Shown here: piece by piece, positions 35,008 through 46,856 of the stretch
Layout: every line of letters begins with the position of its first letter
Position numbering within the stretch: position 1 is the first letter of the stretch
Assembly: GCA_038373885.1 (NCBI GenBank)
Contig: JAWZYV010010352.1
Coordinates: 1-64,000, forward strand
Reading direction: 5' to 3'
Length of the DNA stretch: 64,000 nt
Source: Cheiracanthium punctorium
Taxonomy: Eukaryota > Arthropoda > Arachnida > Araneae > Cheiracanthiidae
Position numbers and translations under genes: made by a program
Notes under the pieces: generated by a model
Databases searched by the model: none
The model's input: the letters and a program-made list of their open reading frames with translations, nothing else
What the model was told of the DNA's origin: nothing

Positions 35008-35810
35008 ATACAGTCGAGTGCCAAAAATCCTCCAACCTAAAATCTGCAAACGTCCGAAATCCACACACCTTCTCTGATGTAAATAATGAAATTTGAAGTC
35101 ATCTACTAGTGATGATATTGTTGAAAAGTGTCTTGAATCTAAATAAATATGATTCTGATGATGATGAAAAACTTATAATAATAATAATAATTATATGGTA
35201 ATAATGATAATAAAATCTGTTTAATAAAAGTTTAAAGTTAGGAGAAGAATACCTTAAATTTTTAGGACAGCAAAGCATGATAACAAAACAAGAATTAATG
35301 ATAATTTACCATTTGCAAAAATAAATAAATAAGAGAAAGAAAAAGAGAAGAAAGAAAGAAACTGAAAGTAGAAAAAATAATCCTTTAAAACAAATCACCA
35401 TAGAACATGCTTTCAAAATTAGAAAAAGGAAATTTTGAAACTATTTGTTGGGCTAGTCTTCATGTAATTTTTTCTTTTTTCTCCTATGCTTTTGTATTTA
35501 ATGTGAAAATATAAGTGAAATACTTTTGACAGTGTTTTTATTTCATTGTAATTGTATTCTACTTTTTTTAAAATCAGAAATGCAATGATTTATCTTTATG
35601 GCCCATGGGCGCCGGCAGCATAGGGCAAGGGGGGGGGGCAATGCCCCTCCTGGATTTTTGCATGCAGTTTTTCCTTTGCTTTTTCGCTCTTTCCAACATG
35701 GCAACCATACGTTGAAGTAGTCTTTGCCCCTCCTGGAGTAGTGTTTGCCCCCCCTGGGAAATATTCTGACGGCGCCCATGTTATGGCCCAAAATCCACAA
35801 AATCCTAAAA
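35008..35810. mobile_element. Composite insertion in the pogo/Jerky-like transposase
   Basis: Coding stops near LAY.YA at about 35005, where CAGTCGAGTGCC, a Tigger-like terminus, follows TA. About 0.8 kb of non-coding, A-rich DNA follows, including the 177-bp MITE at 35604-35780, before transposase coding resumes near 35830-35880. The right end was not identified. Confidence 0.45.
35604..35780. mobile_element. MITE with CATGGGCGCCGGCAG ends and 8-bp duplication TTATGGCC
   Basis: The ends CATGGGCGCCGGCAG and CTGACGGCGCCCATG are inverted with one mismatch. TTATGGCC flanks both sides (35596-35603, 35781-35788). It is a relative, in inverted orientation, of the element at 46857-47016, sharing the CAACATGGCAACCATACGTT core. 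Confidence 0.85.
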
Positions 35811-36559
35811 TCTGCCGTAGCCATGGTCCCAAGCTGTGCGGATTTCTGGCTCTCTACTGTATGTTGAAACTTTCTATGCCTGATAACTGGGTAACAAACT
35901 CTGAGGCTGGACCAGACTGGTTATATGGCTTTATGAGGCGAAATCCCTCCCTTTCAATTCATGCCCCTGAATCAACCAGTCTGTCCAGGGCAACAAGCTT
36001 TAACCCTGTAAATGTTAATTTGTTTTATGAAAAATTAGCAGAAGTATATCTTCATTTTAAATTTGCACCTCATCAAATTTTTAACTGTGATGAGACAGTT
36101 TGTACTACTGTCCACAGACCACCAAATGTTATAGCAGGAAAAGGAATCAAGCAAGTAGGGCAGATAACTTCACCAGAACGAGGGAAATTGGTGAGTGTTT
36201 GCTGCTTCATAAATGCCTCTGGAACATCTATTCCACCTGCTTTTGTTTTTCCCCGAGCAACTGTACCTGATTTCCTATTAAATGAAGCTCCACCAGGAAG
36301 TCTTGGTTTAGCACACAAAACTGGTTGGATGACAGGTGATAATTTTTATAAAGTAATGGGTCACTTTGTAAAACACTCAAACACTTCACCTGAAAATCCA
36401 TCTCTTCTTTTACTGGACAACCACAAAAGCCATGTCACTGTAGCTACCATTCAGTATGCCAAGGACAATGGTGTGATTTTGTTGACATTCCCTCCCCACT
36501 ACTCACATAGACTTCAACCACTAGATGTTAGTGCAGCTATGTTAACTCCAACACTCGAT

Positions 36560-36770
36560 TTGGGAGCACCCCGGGAGCAGAAAAAATTTCATTTGGGAGC
36601 ACCTCGGGAGCAGAAAAATTCCATTTGGGAGCAGAAAAATTCCATTTGGGAGCACCTCGGGAGCAGAAAAATTCCATTTGGGAGCAGAAAAATTCTATTT
36701 GGGAGCAGAAAAATTCCATTTGGGAGCAGAAAAATTCCATTTGGGAGCACCTCGGGAGCACAAAAAAATA
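36560..36770. repeat. Subterminal 21/33-bp minisatellite
   Basis: Units of ATTTGGGAGCAGAAAAATTCC (21 bp), alternating with longer versions containing GAGCACCTCG, are repeated about eight times. They read through in frame as a repeated EQKNSIW peptide, but this lies inside the inserted element and is not a real protein segment. Confidence 0.85.
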
Positions 36771-38034
36771 GTTTCCGAGAGGAAAACTAAGATTCGAGAT
36801 CAGAATTAACATGATTTTGGAGCATAAAATTGAAGATTTAGGAACACAATAAATGCATACAAGAAAAGAAAAGTTTGCAAGCAAACACCATTTGCTAAAA
36901 GCAAAACACGATTTGAAAGCACTTTAGGAAAGCTCTGGAAAAAAAAAGGGTGTATACAGGCTATGCTATCAGCAACTTGGTAAGAACAATACATCAATTT
37001 ACATGGACGGAAGGAATTTTTTTTGTGTGTGTGTGAAAGTGCTCTTTTTAATGGTTTTCATATAAATGCTAAATGGAAAGAGAGTGGGAGGGAAGTATTT
37101 CTTATATGCAATGGTACTTTTAATGCATGTTCGAAGGTTGTAAAAATACTAATACTTAAATGGTAGAATTAACATTTCTGCCGTTTATATCATTCTAGAA
37201 TTATGTATTCAAAATTTAGTCTATTTTAAAATAAAGATTTTAATTACGGATCTATAAATGAAATTCGTAACACATTCTGAAAAATTTGCGGACGCACTTT
37301 GGCTGAACACGGGCCCAGGGGCGTCGCCCCGCTGCCCCCTCTCGTAGAGCCTGCACACACACAAAAAGAAAAACAGTGGTGTAGTTTTAAGAAAAAAGGT
37401 TTAGGAACACTCGCAACTGAAGACTCAAAAATCATGCGTCCATGATAAAAAGTGAAAAGCGCTTACTTTTGCTGACATAAGCTCGAATGAAAAAGTAGTG
37501 AGACGGCATCTCCCCGCTCATGATCTTCACGGGCCGAAAATGTCTAGCCCGGCTCGGCATTTAATCAAAATAAAAAATTCAGACCCGGTCCAGCTCGTAT
37601 ATTAATCATGATTTAAGGAGGGGGGGGGGAGGAATCACAAGCCAATCGTTTGGTCTTGTCCAAATTTTAGGAGAGCAAAAATTTCCGGAAAGGCTCGATT
37701 TTGCAAGCGCAGAGGACCGTCTTTAAGAGTATACGCTTGTTCCGGTCCATTCTAGAAAATGCTGAGGTCAGCCCGTGACTTGAATGAATCGTGCTGCAAA
37801 AGCCTGGGCCCACACAGATCTCTACCCCCCGCGACTACACCACTGGCAGCGGATTTCCGGATTATTTTGAAATGAAATATTCTATTAATTCAGACAGCCT
37901 AGATTCTGATTTCTAAACCGGTCATGCTTCCAATTTTCATTCTTGCTACGGGCCGGGTCATAAACCGTGATTTTTTAGGGAGTGGGACGTCACCGTAATA
38001 TACTGTTTTCTTTACGGACCGGTCTAGTTTAGAT

Positions 38035-38211
38035 CAGGGGCGGCCCTGCGGTACATGACACCCACTCCACCCTGCAAACGTAGAAAAAGACGTCCCTTTT
38101 ACTTTTTTCAAAATTGCTTTTATGATTTTGAGTTGGAAATCGTGCCCCTTCATAAACAAAAAACGGTGCCTGTTGCGATGATTACTTGTTTGCCTATCTG
38201 GCCGGCCCTGA
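38035..38211. mobile_element. hAT-type MITE, CAGGGGCGGCC ends
   Basis: The left CAGGGGCGGCCCTGCGG and right GGCCGGCCCTG are imperfectly inverted. The layout resembles the CAGGAGCGGCCC element at 26336. No matching target duplication was found. Confidence 0.5.
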
Positions 38212-38369
38212 TTGAGGTGACTAACAAAGCCCGACTGGTCCGATCCGGGGCGGGTAGAATGGCTTCGGAATGCAGCTTTCTTACGCAGTTTGAATCTTGC
38301 TTTACTGCTAACTAGCTTTCCATACACGCTTTAAAAGATAAATGAGCGTGGCAAAAATTTAACAAAGAG

Positions 38370-38545
38370 TCAAAATGACGTATTCGGCGCAGACCAGCGC
38401 AAAAATCGGCTAAAAGCGCAGTTCGGCGCAATATTTGTGTTTCGGCGCACCCTGAAAGAGTCAAAATGACGTATTCGGCGCAGACCGGCGCAAAAATTGG
38501 CTAAAAGCGCAGTTTGGCGCAAGAATTTGTGTTTCGGCGCAGCTC
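38370..38545. repeat. Two tandem ~87-bp repeats
   Basis: GAGTCAAAATGACGTATTCG starts each unit (about 38369 and 38457). Each carries several TTCGGCGCA-type motifs. They form the right subterminal region of the element ending at 38566. Confidence 0.8.
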
Positions 38546-39660
38546 GGCACAGAATTAACATCCCTGTTAGTGTATATGGCCCATTTAAAAAGAAGTTTAA
38601 TATTGCTTTTATCAAATCTAGGGAAAACAGCTACTTACCATCAGATTCCAAGTTTAGGAAACAAAGCATTTGTTGAAGCTTTCAAACCTAAAAATATAGT
38701 TTCTGGGTTTTCTGCAACTGGCATTACCCATTGAATAGAAACACATTCAGCGATGAAGATTTTCTGTCATCATTTGTTACAGACCGCCCGAAGCCAGATT
38801 CTGAAGTGACAGAATCTTCAACATCATTGCTGACACCTGTTACATTTGAAACAGATAAGTCAAACACTGAGATAGAAACAACTAAGCCTTCTACATCTCT
38901 GCTTACTCCTGAAGCAGTTCGCCCATACCCAAAAGCCCCAGCAAGAAAAGTATCCCTATCAGGTAGAAAGCAGGGAAGTGCAGGATCCTTACAGATACAC
39001 TGGAAAAAATGGAAATTGAAAGGGATTTTGAAAAGCGTTTAAAAAAATGTTTGAAGAAACCAACTCAGAAAATATCTAAGAAGCGAAAGAGAAAAGACGG
39101 TGACACCATATCCCTGCATGACTCATCAGAGGAAGAAAAACCCTATTTTAACATTAAACTGAATGATTTTGTATTAATACGATTTGTTAGGAAACAATCG
39201 CCTAAATTTTTTGCTGCCATTGTTGATGAGATCAATTTGCCAGACAAAGAAATCCATGTTAACTTCTTGAGAAAGAAAAATGACTGTATGAAATTTGTAT
39301 ACCCAGAAAAAGCAGATGGGTCTTGGGTTGACTTGGATGATGTTGAAACTATTTTAACACCATTAGATAATGAGTGTTTCACTGAGCAAGGAGCATCTTG
39401 TGTTATATTCTCTGATAATATTTCTGGATATAATATAGAATAGTGTCTATTGTTTTTTTATTTTGAAATTAAGCAATAAATGTGAAATTGATGGCATGTA
39501 GAGTTGCTTAATTAGTTTGTCCCATTAGACCCCAGAGTTGGCGTCTGATGGGACAAAATTTCATTTCACAAATTAAGACTATTTCTCTCTTAATAATTAA
39601 ACAATGACTTGAATTTTTCATCCAATCATAGAAAACAATTTGTATTAACTATCTTGGAGG

Positions 39661-39693
<33 letters not shown>
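39661..39693. repeat. Poly-A tract, 33 bp
   Basis: An uninterrupted run of A near the right end of the pogo/Jerky-like element. Confidence 0.9.
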
Positions 39694-39695
<2 letters not shown>

Positions 39696-39979
39696 AGGTC
39701 AGGAATTTTGTGAATTACACTTTTTACAGCATAAAATGTAGAATGTGTCCCATTAGCCCCCAGTCTCCCCTAAATAGAATAAGTAAAAAAATTTAAGGTT
39801 TTGGTAAGTTTGTGCTCAGGTAAAAGTAAATGTTTTTGCTGCATTTACAAATAGGTTAAATGCAACAAATAGGTTATGGTATTTTTGTAGTAGATTTATT
39901 GTAATGTATTAGTGGATTTATAAGTTTCTAAAAAGTAGTATATAGGTGCAGAATTATTCTAACACGTCGCATTTTTGAA

Positions 39980-40260
39980 TCTTCCATAGATCTGCGAGTT
40001 TCAATCGTATATTTGATCTCGCGTGCCATATGAAGATTCATACTGGTGAAAAACCTTTTGTATGTGAAAAGTCATTTAATCGAAAATATGACTTGTCACG
40101 TCATAAAAAGATGCATACCTTAAATCTCAACTGTGAAGCATGCAAAGAAACTTTTTGTCACGTCATAAGATACATAGTTCACATACTGCTGGTCTTAGAT
40201 GTGAAACTTGTGGGTTGCTTTTTACTCGAGCTGAATATTTAACTCATCATTTGAAGGTGA
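39980..40260 (+). pseudogene. Decayed C2H2 zinc-finger segment
   Basis: In shifting frames I read ASFNRIFDLACHMKIHTGEKPF, then KSFNRKYDLSRHKKMHT and CEACKETF, a Krüppel-type linker (HTGEKPF) between fingers. Frameshifts and lost cysteines break the fingers. It lies just upstream of the polymerase-associated remnant and is probably its N-terminal part, a pairing seen in some Polinton-like ORFs. Confidence 0.6.
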
Positions 40261-40299
40261 AACATTCTAGCAAGTCAGAAGTAACTGCGAAAAGAAAAT

Positions 40300-41400
40300 G
40301 AATTTCTTCTGAAAATTTACCCAACAAACGTATCAGACAGAATAAAGCTCTAGATGTATTTTCTACATATGAATTGCAGCCAACAAATGAGAGCTGTAAT
40401 GATTTGCTTAGAGGAAATGAAAAGCAGCATTCTTCAGAAGCTTCTAGATGATTTAAATGAGCAAAGAAGCATTAAGTGGTATATTATAGTGAATGTAGAA
40501 CTGATGCGTACAACTTCAAATGGTGATGAAGAAATCATTACTTCCCATTTCCGAAGCAAGACTTTACTAGATTTAGAAGAAAGTACTCTTACAGATCATT
40601 TATCAGAGGCTTATGCAAAAATTGAAAGATCTTTCGATGAACTTATACAACTTGGATCTGAAAGGACTTTAGAAAGTATCTAGAATGTGGAATTATATAC
40701 TGCAAAAATCATCCTTTTGCAGCTAATAGTTATATTTCTTTACCTCTTGAGCTAACACAGAAGAAAGCTATTCTCAATATACAGAATGAAGAACAAAAGT
40801 GTTTCATTTGGAGTGTTTTTGCTCATCAACTGAACATTGATAGGAAGAATCATCCAGAGCAAATAGCTCACTTGCACCTCATGAAGGAAAAATAATAATG
40901 AGAACTGTACAACGTCCAGTTCCAATTTCGAGAATTTCAATTATCGAAAAGTTGAATGATTTGAGAATTAATGTGTTCGGATGAAGATGTTTATGAAGAT
41001 ATGCTAAATGATATTAATGTGTATAATACATCAGACTATCCAATCAACCACCCTCTCTACAGCATGCTGAATAAAAAGAAGATAGGTCGTTTTAAGGATG
41101 AATTAAATGGTAAACCAATCGTGGAGTTTGTTGGACTCCGTCCTTAGATGTATTCAATCTTAGCAGAAAATATGGAAAAGGTGTATCGCGTCACGTAGTG
41201 AAAAAGCAATTATCTCATGAAAACTATGGAGAATGTGTGAAAAATCATCAATGAACTCGAAAAAATCAAATAAGAATACAAAGTGAAAATCATAAGTTAT
41301 ATACAGTGCAACAAAACAAAGTTGCCCTATGCCCCTTTGATGACTAGAGGTACATATTAATTGATGGCATAAACACATTAACACATGGTCACTGTAATAT
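40300..41400 (+). pseudogene. Remnant of a Polinton-like family-B DNA polymerase-associated ORF
   Basis: Fragments in several frames follow one order: KWYIIVNVELM, TSHFRSKTLLDLEE, SEAYAKIERSFDELIQLGS (to 40680), then NSYISLPLELTQKKAILNIQ, KCFIWSVFAHQL, VPISRISIIEKLND, INVFG, and near 41040 HPLYSMLNKKKIGRFKDELN and IVEFVGLRP, then a KLPYAPLM block. The G.FKDE..G...EFVGLR signature matches proteins I know as the C-terminal part of Polinton/Maverick-type protein-primed polymerases in arthropods. Stops and frameshifts are frequent. Family assignment is from memory of motifs, so only moderately sure. Confidence 0.5.
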
Positions 41401-42674
41401 CAGTGTAGGAAATATACAAAAATAAAATTATTTATTCTAAGAAAAATGTGTTGGAAAAATAGGCCAAGCATTTGCTGAAAGGGAGATAACGCGCCATATG
41501 CTGTACTTCATGAGTGGTGCGGAAATCAGCATTTTTTATTTTCTTTGTAACTAAATTCCCACTATCTAAAAATTATAAAGGAAAAAAAGTTAAGTTGCGC
41601 TATACTATAAAAAATAACATGCGATATAAAAGGAAAAAAATCATAATATAACTTATCCTTAAAGCAGAATGTTTTTATTCATAAAAATTAATTTCAAAGA
41701 AAAAAAAAATTGTGAAGCATATTATTCCTTAAATATATGATTAAAAAAATAATAAGTTCACTTATTAGGAATAATAATGCACTCTCAAAGAAACCTACAA
41801 TTTTTGAAATAATGCTAAGTCCCACTAATCTGAAAAAAATCCTAAACCATACTCTTCCGCCAATGGCTTAATCATTAAGCATCACTGAAAAGAGAGGAAA
41901 TTCCCTGTTATCTGTACTCGGTGCGCTGTGCCGCACGCCACCTTACGCTTGCGCCTAGGGCAGAACTGTCTTTTTCTATCTACTAATACGCATAGAATAT
42001 GAATTAATTGATGCGAAGAATACGAATTTTAAACCACAGAACAGCGGGTTGTCCGGAAAATTCAAAACATTATGAATATTTGAGCATTTGTCAAAACAAT
42101 AGATGAGCTACTCGATGTCCTCTTCGAAAAATAGAATTAATCTGAAATGAAAATTTTAATCTCTGACTACAAAGATTTTATTCTAGGAGATGCAATTAAA
42201 ATAGTTAGTAACTGGAAGAAAAAAAATTCTGCAATCATTTTAATCCAGTCATTCATATGTTATAACTAGAGCTGTGAAGAGAAAATGATTTCTTTTTGCC
42301 ACTTTGCAATTTTAAGGGGTTTTTTTTCGGGGTGGTGAGTAAGCATTATCCTTTATCAGATTTTGCACATATTTTTCTAGCAATCAGTTAGAAACTGTGG
42401 GTGATCTTCCTCTTGTACCTTTTATTAAGATCTTTATAGAATATTGGACTGAGAGAAAAAAAAGGAAAGCTTTTTTTTTTTTTTTTTACTAAGGAAGATG
42501 TTCTCGGTCCATTTTTACATTTTTCTCCTCATATGGCATTTAGGGAGGCTTCAAGATTTTTAGGAAAAGACTGAACAGGTTCTGGCAGGTGTATATGTAA
42601 ACCTATTCTTTGCTTTATTTAATGCGAAAGCACCTAGACAGAATGAGGAATCTTTAAGTTCAAACAAAATGTTC

Positions 42675-42722
<48 letters not shown>

Positions 42723-43394
42723 AAAATCAGAAATTTCTAGAAAATTACCATAGCATAACAATTATTTTTTTATGACAGTATATTGAGTAGGCACTTTAAT
42801 GTTTTTAATACCCTGAAATTCCCATAAAAAGGATTTGCTTAGATATAACTGCTGGTTAAATAAAATCACTACTATTTTAAGATAGCACTTAATTAGAGTT
42901 CGACTGTAGTTGTTAAATGAGATTAAAATTTTTCTTTTAAAATATTTTATTAAATGTGCAAATTGGAAAGACTTTCTTTCCCAAATATGATTTTAGCAGA
43001 ATAAAGTGTCATTAAATGGCAATTATAACCATAGTTCATAAAAAAATGAATAAATAAATAAAATAAAGTTATTGTCCCCTTCAAACTGCGAGAGAAAGAA
43101 GGGAAGAGTTCAATAGTTAATAAAAATTTTAATTTTAACATGACTTTTAGCACAAGAAATTTACAGACTACAGCATCAATATACAAATATATGTGATATT
43201 CATGACAATCAGATACAATTTTTGAAATGTGTTAATAAAGTAAAAAAATAGTATATACTAGATTTTATCAGGAAAAATAGAGTAAAACAATAAATAAATA
43301 AATAATTTGATAAACGTAACTTGAATATTTTCAAAATAAATGCATGGTATTACATTATACTATAAATTTACATCATTTCAACATGTAAAATTAC
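41401..43394. other. AT-rich intergenic or intronic DNA
   Basis: I see no coding sequence or clear element ends. It has several poly-A/T tracts and the microsatellite at 42677. If 43395-44542 is a host exon, this would be part of its downstream intron. Confidence 0.5.
42677..42718. repeat. (CA)21 microsatellite
   Basis: A perfect CA repeat of about 42 bp followed by a short A tract. Confidence 0.95.
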
Positions 43395-44542
43395 CTTTGA
43401 CCTCTTGCACATAAAAAAACATCTAAAAACTCATTTCGCAATTTCAGAGAAAAGAATTTTAGATACAGCACAACATTTGATAGAAACTCTATTATTAACC
43501 ATGAACCACACTTGTACAATACTTCTAAATGCTTCATTTCATAAAGAAAATTTTGCTGCATGTCAATATTAAATACTTCTTCAGTATCTTTTAAATGTAT
43601 GTATTTAATATTGGTATGAACACTTACGAGAGCACAAATATGAAACTGTGGTTGTACTTTTGTGTCTAAGCCAACAACTTGGGGTATGTGCAATCTTTCT
43701 TCAACCAAAACAACATGAGAGGGTGTTATGAAAACATAATGAAGAATTCCATAATGGCTTTTATGCAAAATTTTAGAAACAAGCACACGCTGACTAAATA
43801 AAATCTGATTTTGAAATGAAATGTCTGATAACGGTAATATTGAATGTATACAATCAAATCTCAATTGGTTTTCAGTAAAAGGATGATTTATATTCAGAGG
43901 AGTAATATTATAAAATTTATTACACCACTCAATAAACAGGTCTATCATATCCTTATAGTTAAATAAAAAGGTTAAAGTTTCGGTAGTCTCTGCATTCTTT
44001 AATTTTATAATGGCATATGCATGACATGGACCAAGAGTAAGTGACAGAATGTCTTTTGGTAATATATTTTTGAGATATGAAATATCTGGAAAAAGAGAGG
44101 TATCACAGCAGCTGCCTGAAGAAATATGTTTTGAAAAGCTTGTCACTTTCATCAAAATCATCTCAGAACTAAATAATACAAGACAAATAGGAACTTCATA
44201 AACAGAACTCATTTCAGAAACAAGTAAAACCAACCAGACAATTTTTGCTTCTGGTAACATTGAGGAATATATGCTGTGAATTTGCTTTATACTTTCATTT
44301 TCACTTTCTGCATAAGCTCTATTTTTAATTATGGCTGAAATAAATTGACGAATGAAAACTTTGTTTGTGTTATCTAAAAGTGAAATGCATTCTGGAAATG
44401 AAATTTCAGAACTGACAGCCAATGATCTAAGGTGTTCAGGAGATAATTGATTAAGATCTTTTTCAAAAGCAGTATGAAGTTGTACATCTGGTGTTTCTTG
44501 TGGATTATGAAGGTTTCTTTCAGACATAAATGTTGAAGCACT
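43395..44542 (-). CDS. Large internal exon of a probable host gene, possibly nischarin-like
   Basis: On the minus strand a TTTTATTCCAG acceptor precedes 44542, and an open frame of about 382 codons runs to AAAG|GTAATT at 43395. The product is not repetitive and has no transposase, RT or zinc-finger signature. It alternates hydrophobic strands and charged loops, such as SLTLGPCHAYAIIKLK, ILHYVFITPSHVVLVEERLH and FNIDMQQNFLYEMKHL. The ordering of a helical segment and a PH-like C-terminal portion vaguely recalls nischarin, an integrin- and Rab-binding endosomal protein, but I cannot confirm this. An upstream methionine (44520) lies within the exon, so it could also be a first coding exon. No neighbouring exon was recognised, implying introns of many kb. 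Confidence 0.6.
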
Positions 44543-46856
44543 CTGGAATAAAAGAAAAGTATGTATGTGCATATATCTAATCTCAAAATAAAAATGATGT
44601 ATGTAGCATAGTGACAAAGTTTAGCTCACAATCATGGGCACTGGTAGTCGGGAGTATGGAGAGGTCTTGCCTCCCATCCCTACAGTTTATAAAATATTGT
44701 AAACTTTGTTCAGCATTCTATAAATGTACACTAAGAAAAAGAAATAAAAAACAGTACAAAATTATTTATTCCCTCTCTTTAAGTTATTTATTTAAGAAAA
44801 GTTTTAAAGTCTGTGTTTTTAATTCTTTCTTTTACTCTCTCAAACTGGACAATGTATAGAAATATATGAAACTTTTGACAGCACAAACACAAATGTACTT
44901 TCCTTTCAAGATTTCTTGGGGGGGGGGGGTGTCACTGCTATTACGCTCTCAATCTCTTGTTCATGAACTGTATCTCAGATGAACATTCAGATAAATTGTG
45001 TTGAAGTAATTGCCTGTCCTCTCTCTATTCCAGATAGCTTGGATTGGGTATCAATGAATTCACTGTTTGCTGCATTTTTCCTAAGCATATTGAGTTTCAA
45101 TGTTAATATTCTCATCCACTGATCTATTGTAAACTGGATCAAAAGTGGGCATTTTCAAAGATTGAAAGCAGTTTTTCAAGGCCAGTGATGGGAAACATCA
45201 CTTTTTAAAAATCATACACAGCAGATTCACTTGACAGATAAAAGATTGTGACCTCCTTCCCCTCGTAGAGATAACAGGTTCTCACTGCATATTTGACTCG
45301 AAAGTAGTTGAAATAATGGCCATTTTAAAGTAAATAGCGAGTTTTTTGCGACCAGCTAAAGAAAAAAGTGATCAAAATAGTAATTATATGTATGTAATTA
45401 AACAGCAAATTTAGCATTTTGTTTTAAGCATATATTATTATACTCAAGTTTAGTGGCACACCCAGGATTTTGGTTTAGGGGGAGCTGGGGTTACAAATAC
45501 TGCTGAACTCGGTTATAGTGACCTAGATTATAGTTATAACTCTCTTATAAAATTAAAGCATTAGCACTTGCCCATACAACATAAGCCCACTATCCACATA
45601 ACTCATTAAGAGCCATAAATAATTATTCAACTTTACAGTGATGTGCCCGAGTTTAACTTCATTTCAAATATTAACTGTAAGTATTTCTTTAAAAACTAAC
45701 ATCCCCACTTTAATTAATCCACTCCCACAAAAAATTAGAAGGCAATTTTCAATTTTTTAAGCTTTTCGCATCTAAAAGGCCTCATACACGTTACGACCAA
45801 TAGTACGATTCCTCCGAAAAGCTATTAGTGGTGGTGGGATTTTTGTCACCGGAGCAGCGGATATTTAGCCATAAATCACCATTTGTGGTTAAAGTGGGAG
45901 TGTTTTGGGTCAAGTATCAGATCGAATGTTTGATGATTTTTCGTTTGACCGGCCCGAAACTTCGAAGGCGCCGCTCCAGAAAGGTTGCTAGTTTAACCAG
46001 ATATAGCAATGTATTGACTTAATGGTGATTTTTTTCTTTTTGTGTGGCCTATTTTGTCAGTAGTTGTACAATAATTGATCAAAGACAGTGGCATACGCAG
46101 GAATTTTTTTCGGGGAGGGGGCAAGGTGTAGGAAGATATTCGTGCAAAGCCGGCGTAAAATAATTTTTTATATTAGAACAAATCTGTAAATAGTGGGGGA
46201 CAAGACCCCCTACTTCTCCCCCCCCAAAAAAAATTTAGAATTTTGTTAACAAAATAATGATGAAGCCTTTTGTGAAATGAAAAATTGTGCCTTTTTCACC
46301 ATTTGAACCCACCCTCTCCGAAAATTTTGACCATCCCCGATTATTTTACAGGGTATGGCCCTGTATTAGAACACACACACACACACAAACAAAAAAACTG
46401 AATTTAGGCCAAAACACTTAGTCAAAAACATATGTACACTGTTTTACCATAAACTACAATAATTTTAAGTTTTTATCTTATATTACACACATCATCATAC
46501 TTGGGACTCTTGGAAAAATATTAAAAAGTGAAATTACATGCACAACTGACTTAATGCCAGTGTCAAAATAAACCCAGTCTCACCTGTCGACCTAGCCGTT
46601 CGAAGTTTTCTGCAAAACTTCACATAAATACAGGGTAGGATCCCCTAGAAAGTCCCCCACGGAGGGCATTCTCCCCATAGGCTCCTATATCCCTCAGTAT
46701 GGTCAATCGGCCTTAATTCAAAAACAAACAGTATCAGAATCTCTATCAGGGGGTGGAGCAAGGATCGCAATCAGAGAGTGTATCAGACTATTTGCGTAAT
46801 ATTTTATTTATGACAGAGTTTGAAAAAAATAAGAGCTTCCTTATTTTATACTTACT
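44543..46856. other. Non-coding DNA with MITE-like fragments
   Basis: It contains poly-G runs and phrases typical of MITE ends (AGTGGCACACCCAGGATTTT at 45450, AGTGGCATACGCAGGAATTTT at 46087), in the same orientation and without paired ends. A short (AC)n lies at 46372. No gene is seen. Confidence 0.45.

Larger units (their letters stand above)
36534..38566. mobile_element. hAT-like non-autonomous element with 6-bp duplication TTAGTG
   Basis: The left end CAGCTATGTTAACTC and right end GAATTAACATCCCTG are imperfect inverted repeats, and TTAGTG flanks both (36528-36533, 38567-38572). Removing it restores the transposase reading LQPLDVS|VYGPFKK. The left subterminal region has GGGAGCAGAAAAATTCC repeats and the right has TTCGGCGCA repeats. 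It is related in design to 5557-6551. Its middle also carries a MITE at 38035. Confidence 0.8.
34724..39443 (+). pseudogene. pogo/Jerky-like transposase (Psq HTH, CENP-B HTH, DDE_1), fragmented
   Basis: A Psq-type N-terminus starts at ATG 34724 (MPRVKERKTGRKKISDDAMK). It is followed, with a frame change and stops, by a CENP-B-like HTH (VFSSEHELS, VEYLITASKMHHGLSTTETR). After an insertion the frame resumes before NWVTNSEAGPDWLYGFMRR and carries the DDE domain: IFNCDET (first D), LLLLDNHKSHV (second D), PPHYSHRLQPLDVS. There a 2-kb element interrupts it. Coding continues at 38573 (VYGPFKKKFNIAF), SGFSATGI and VRPYPKAPARK, and after a frameshift ends at 39443 with an acidic/basic tail. AATAAA follows at 39472. 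The family performs cut-and-paste at TA. Confidence 0.8.
34046..39773 (+). mobile_element. pogo/Jerky-like DNA transposon, interrupted
   Basis: GGGGTCCAATGGGACA and GGGGTCTAATGGGACATGTCCCATTAG at about 34052-34105 are mirrored by TGTCCCATTAGACCCCAG (39523) and TGTCCCATTAGCCCCCAGTCTCCCC (39744-39770). They give inverted ends with repeated TGTCCCATTAG motifs around a transposase gene. The exact left end is not certain. Two insertions (about 35.0-35.8 and 36534-38566) expand it. Confidence 0.65.

Noticed and set aside
36560..36770. CRISPR-like or protein-repeat array (EQKNSIW)
   Set aside because: Units are contiguous without unique spacers, the genome is eukaryotic, and the array is the subterminal region of an inserted element.
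45448..46360. A MITE between AGTGGCACACCCAGG and AGTGGCATACGCAGG
   Set aside because: The two phrases are in the same orientation and no target duplication or inverted end was found.
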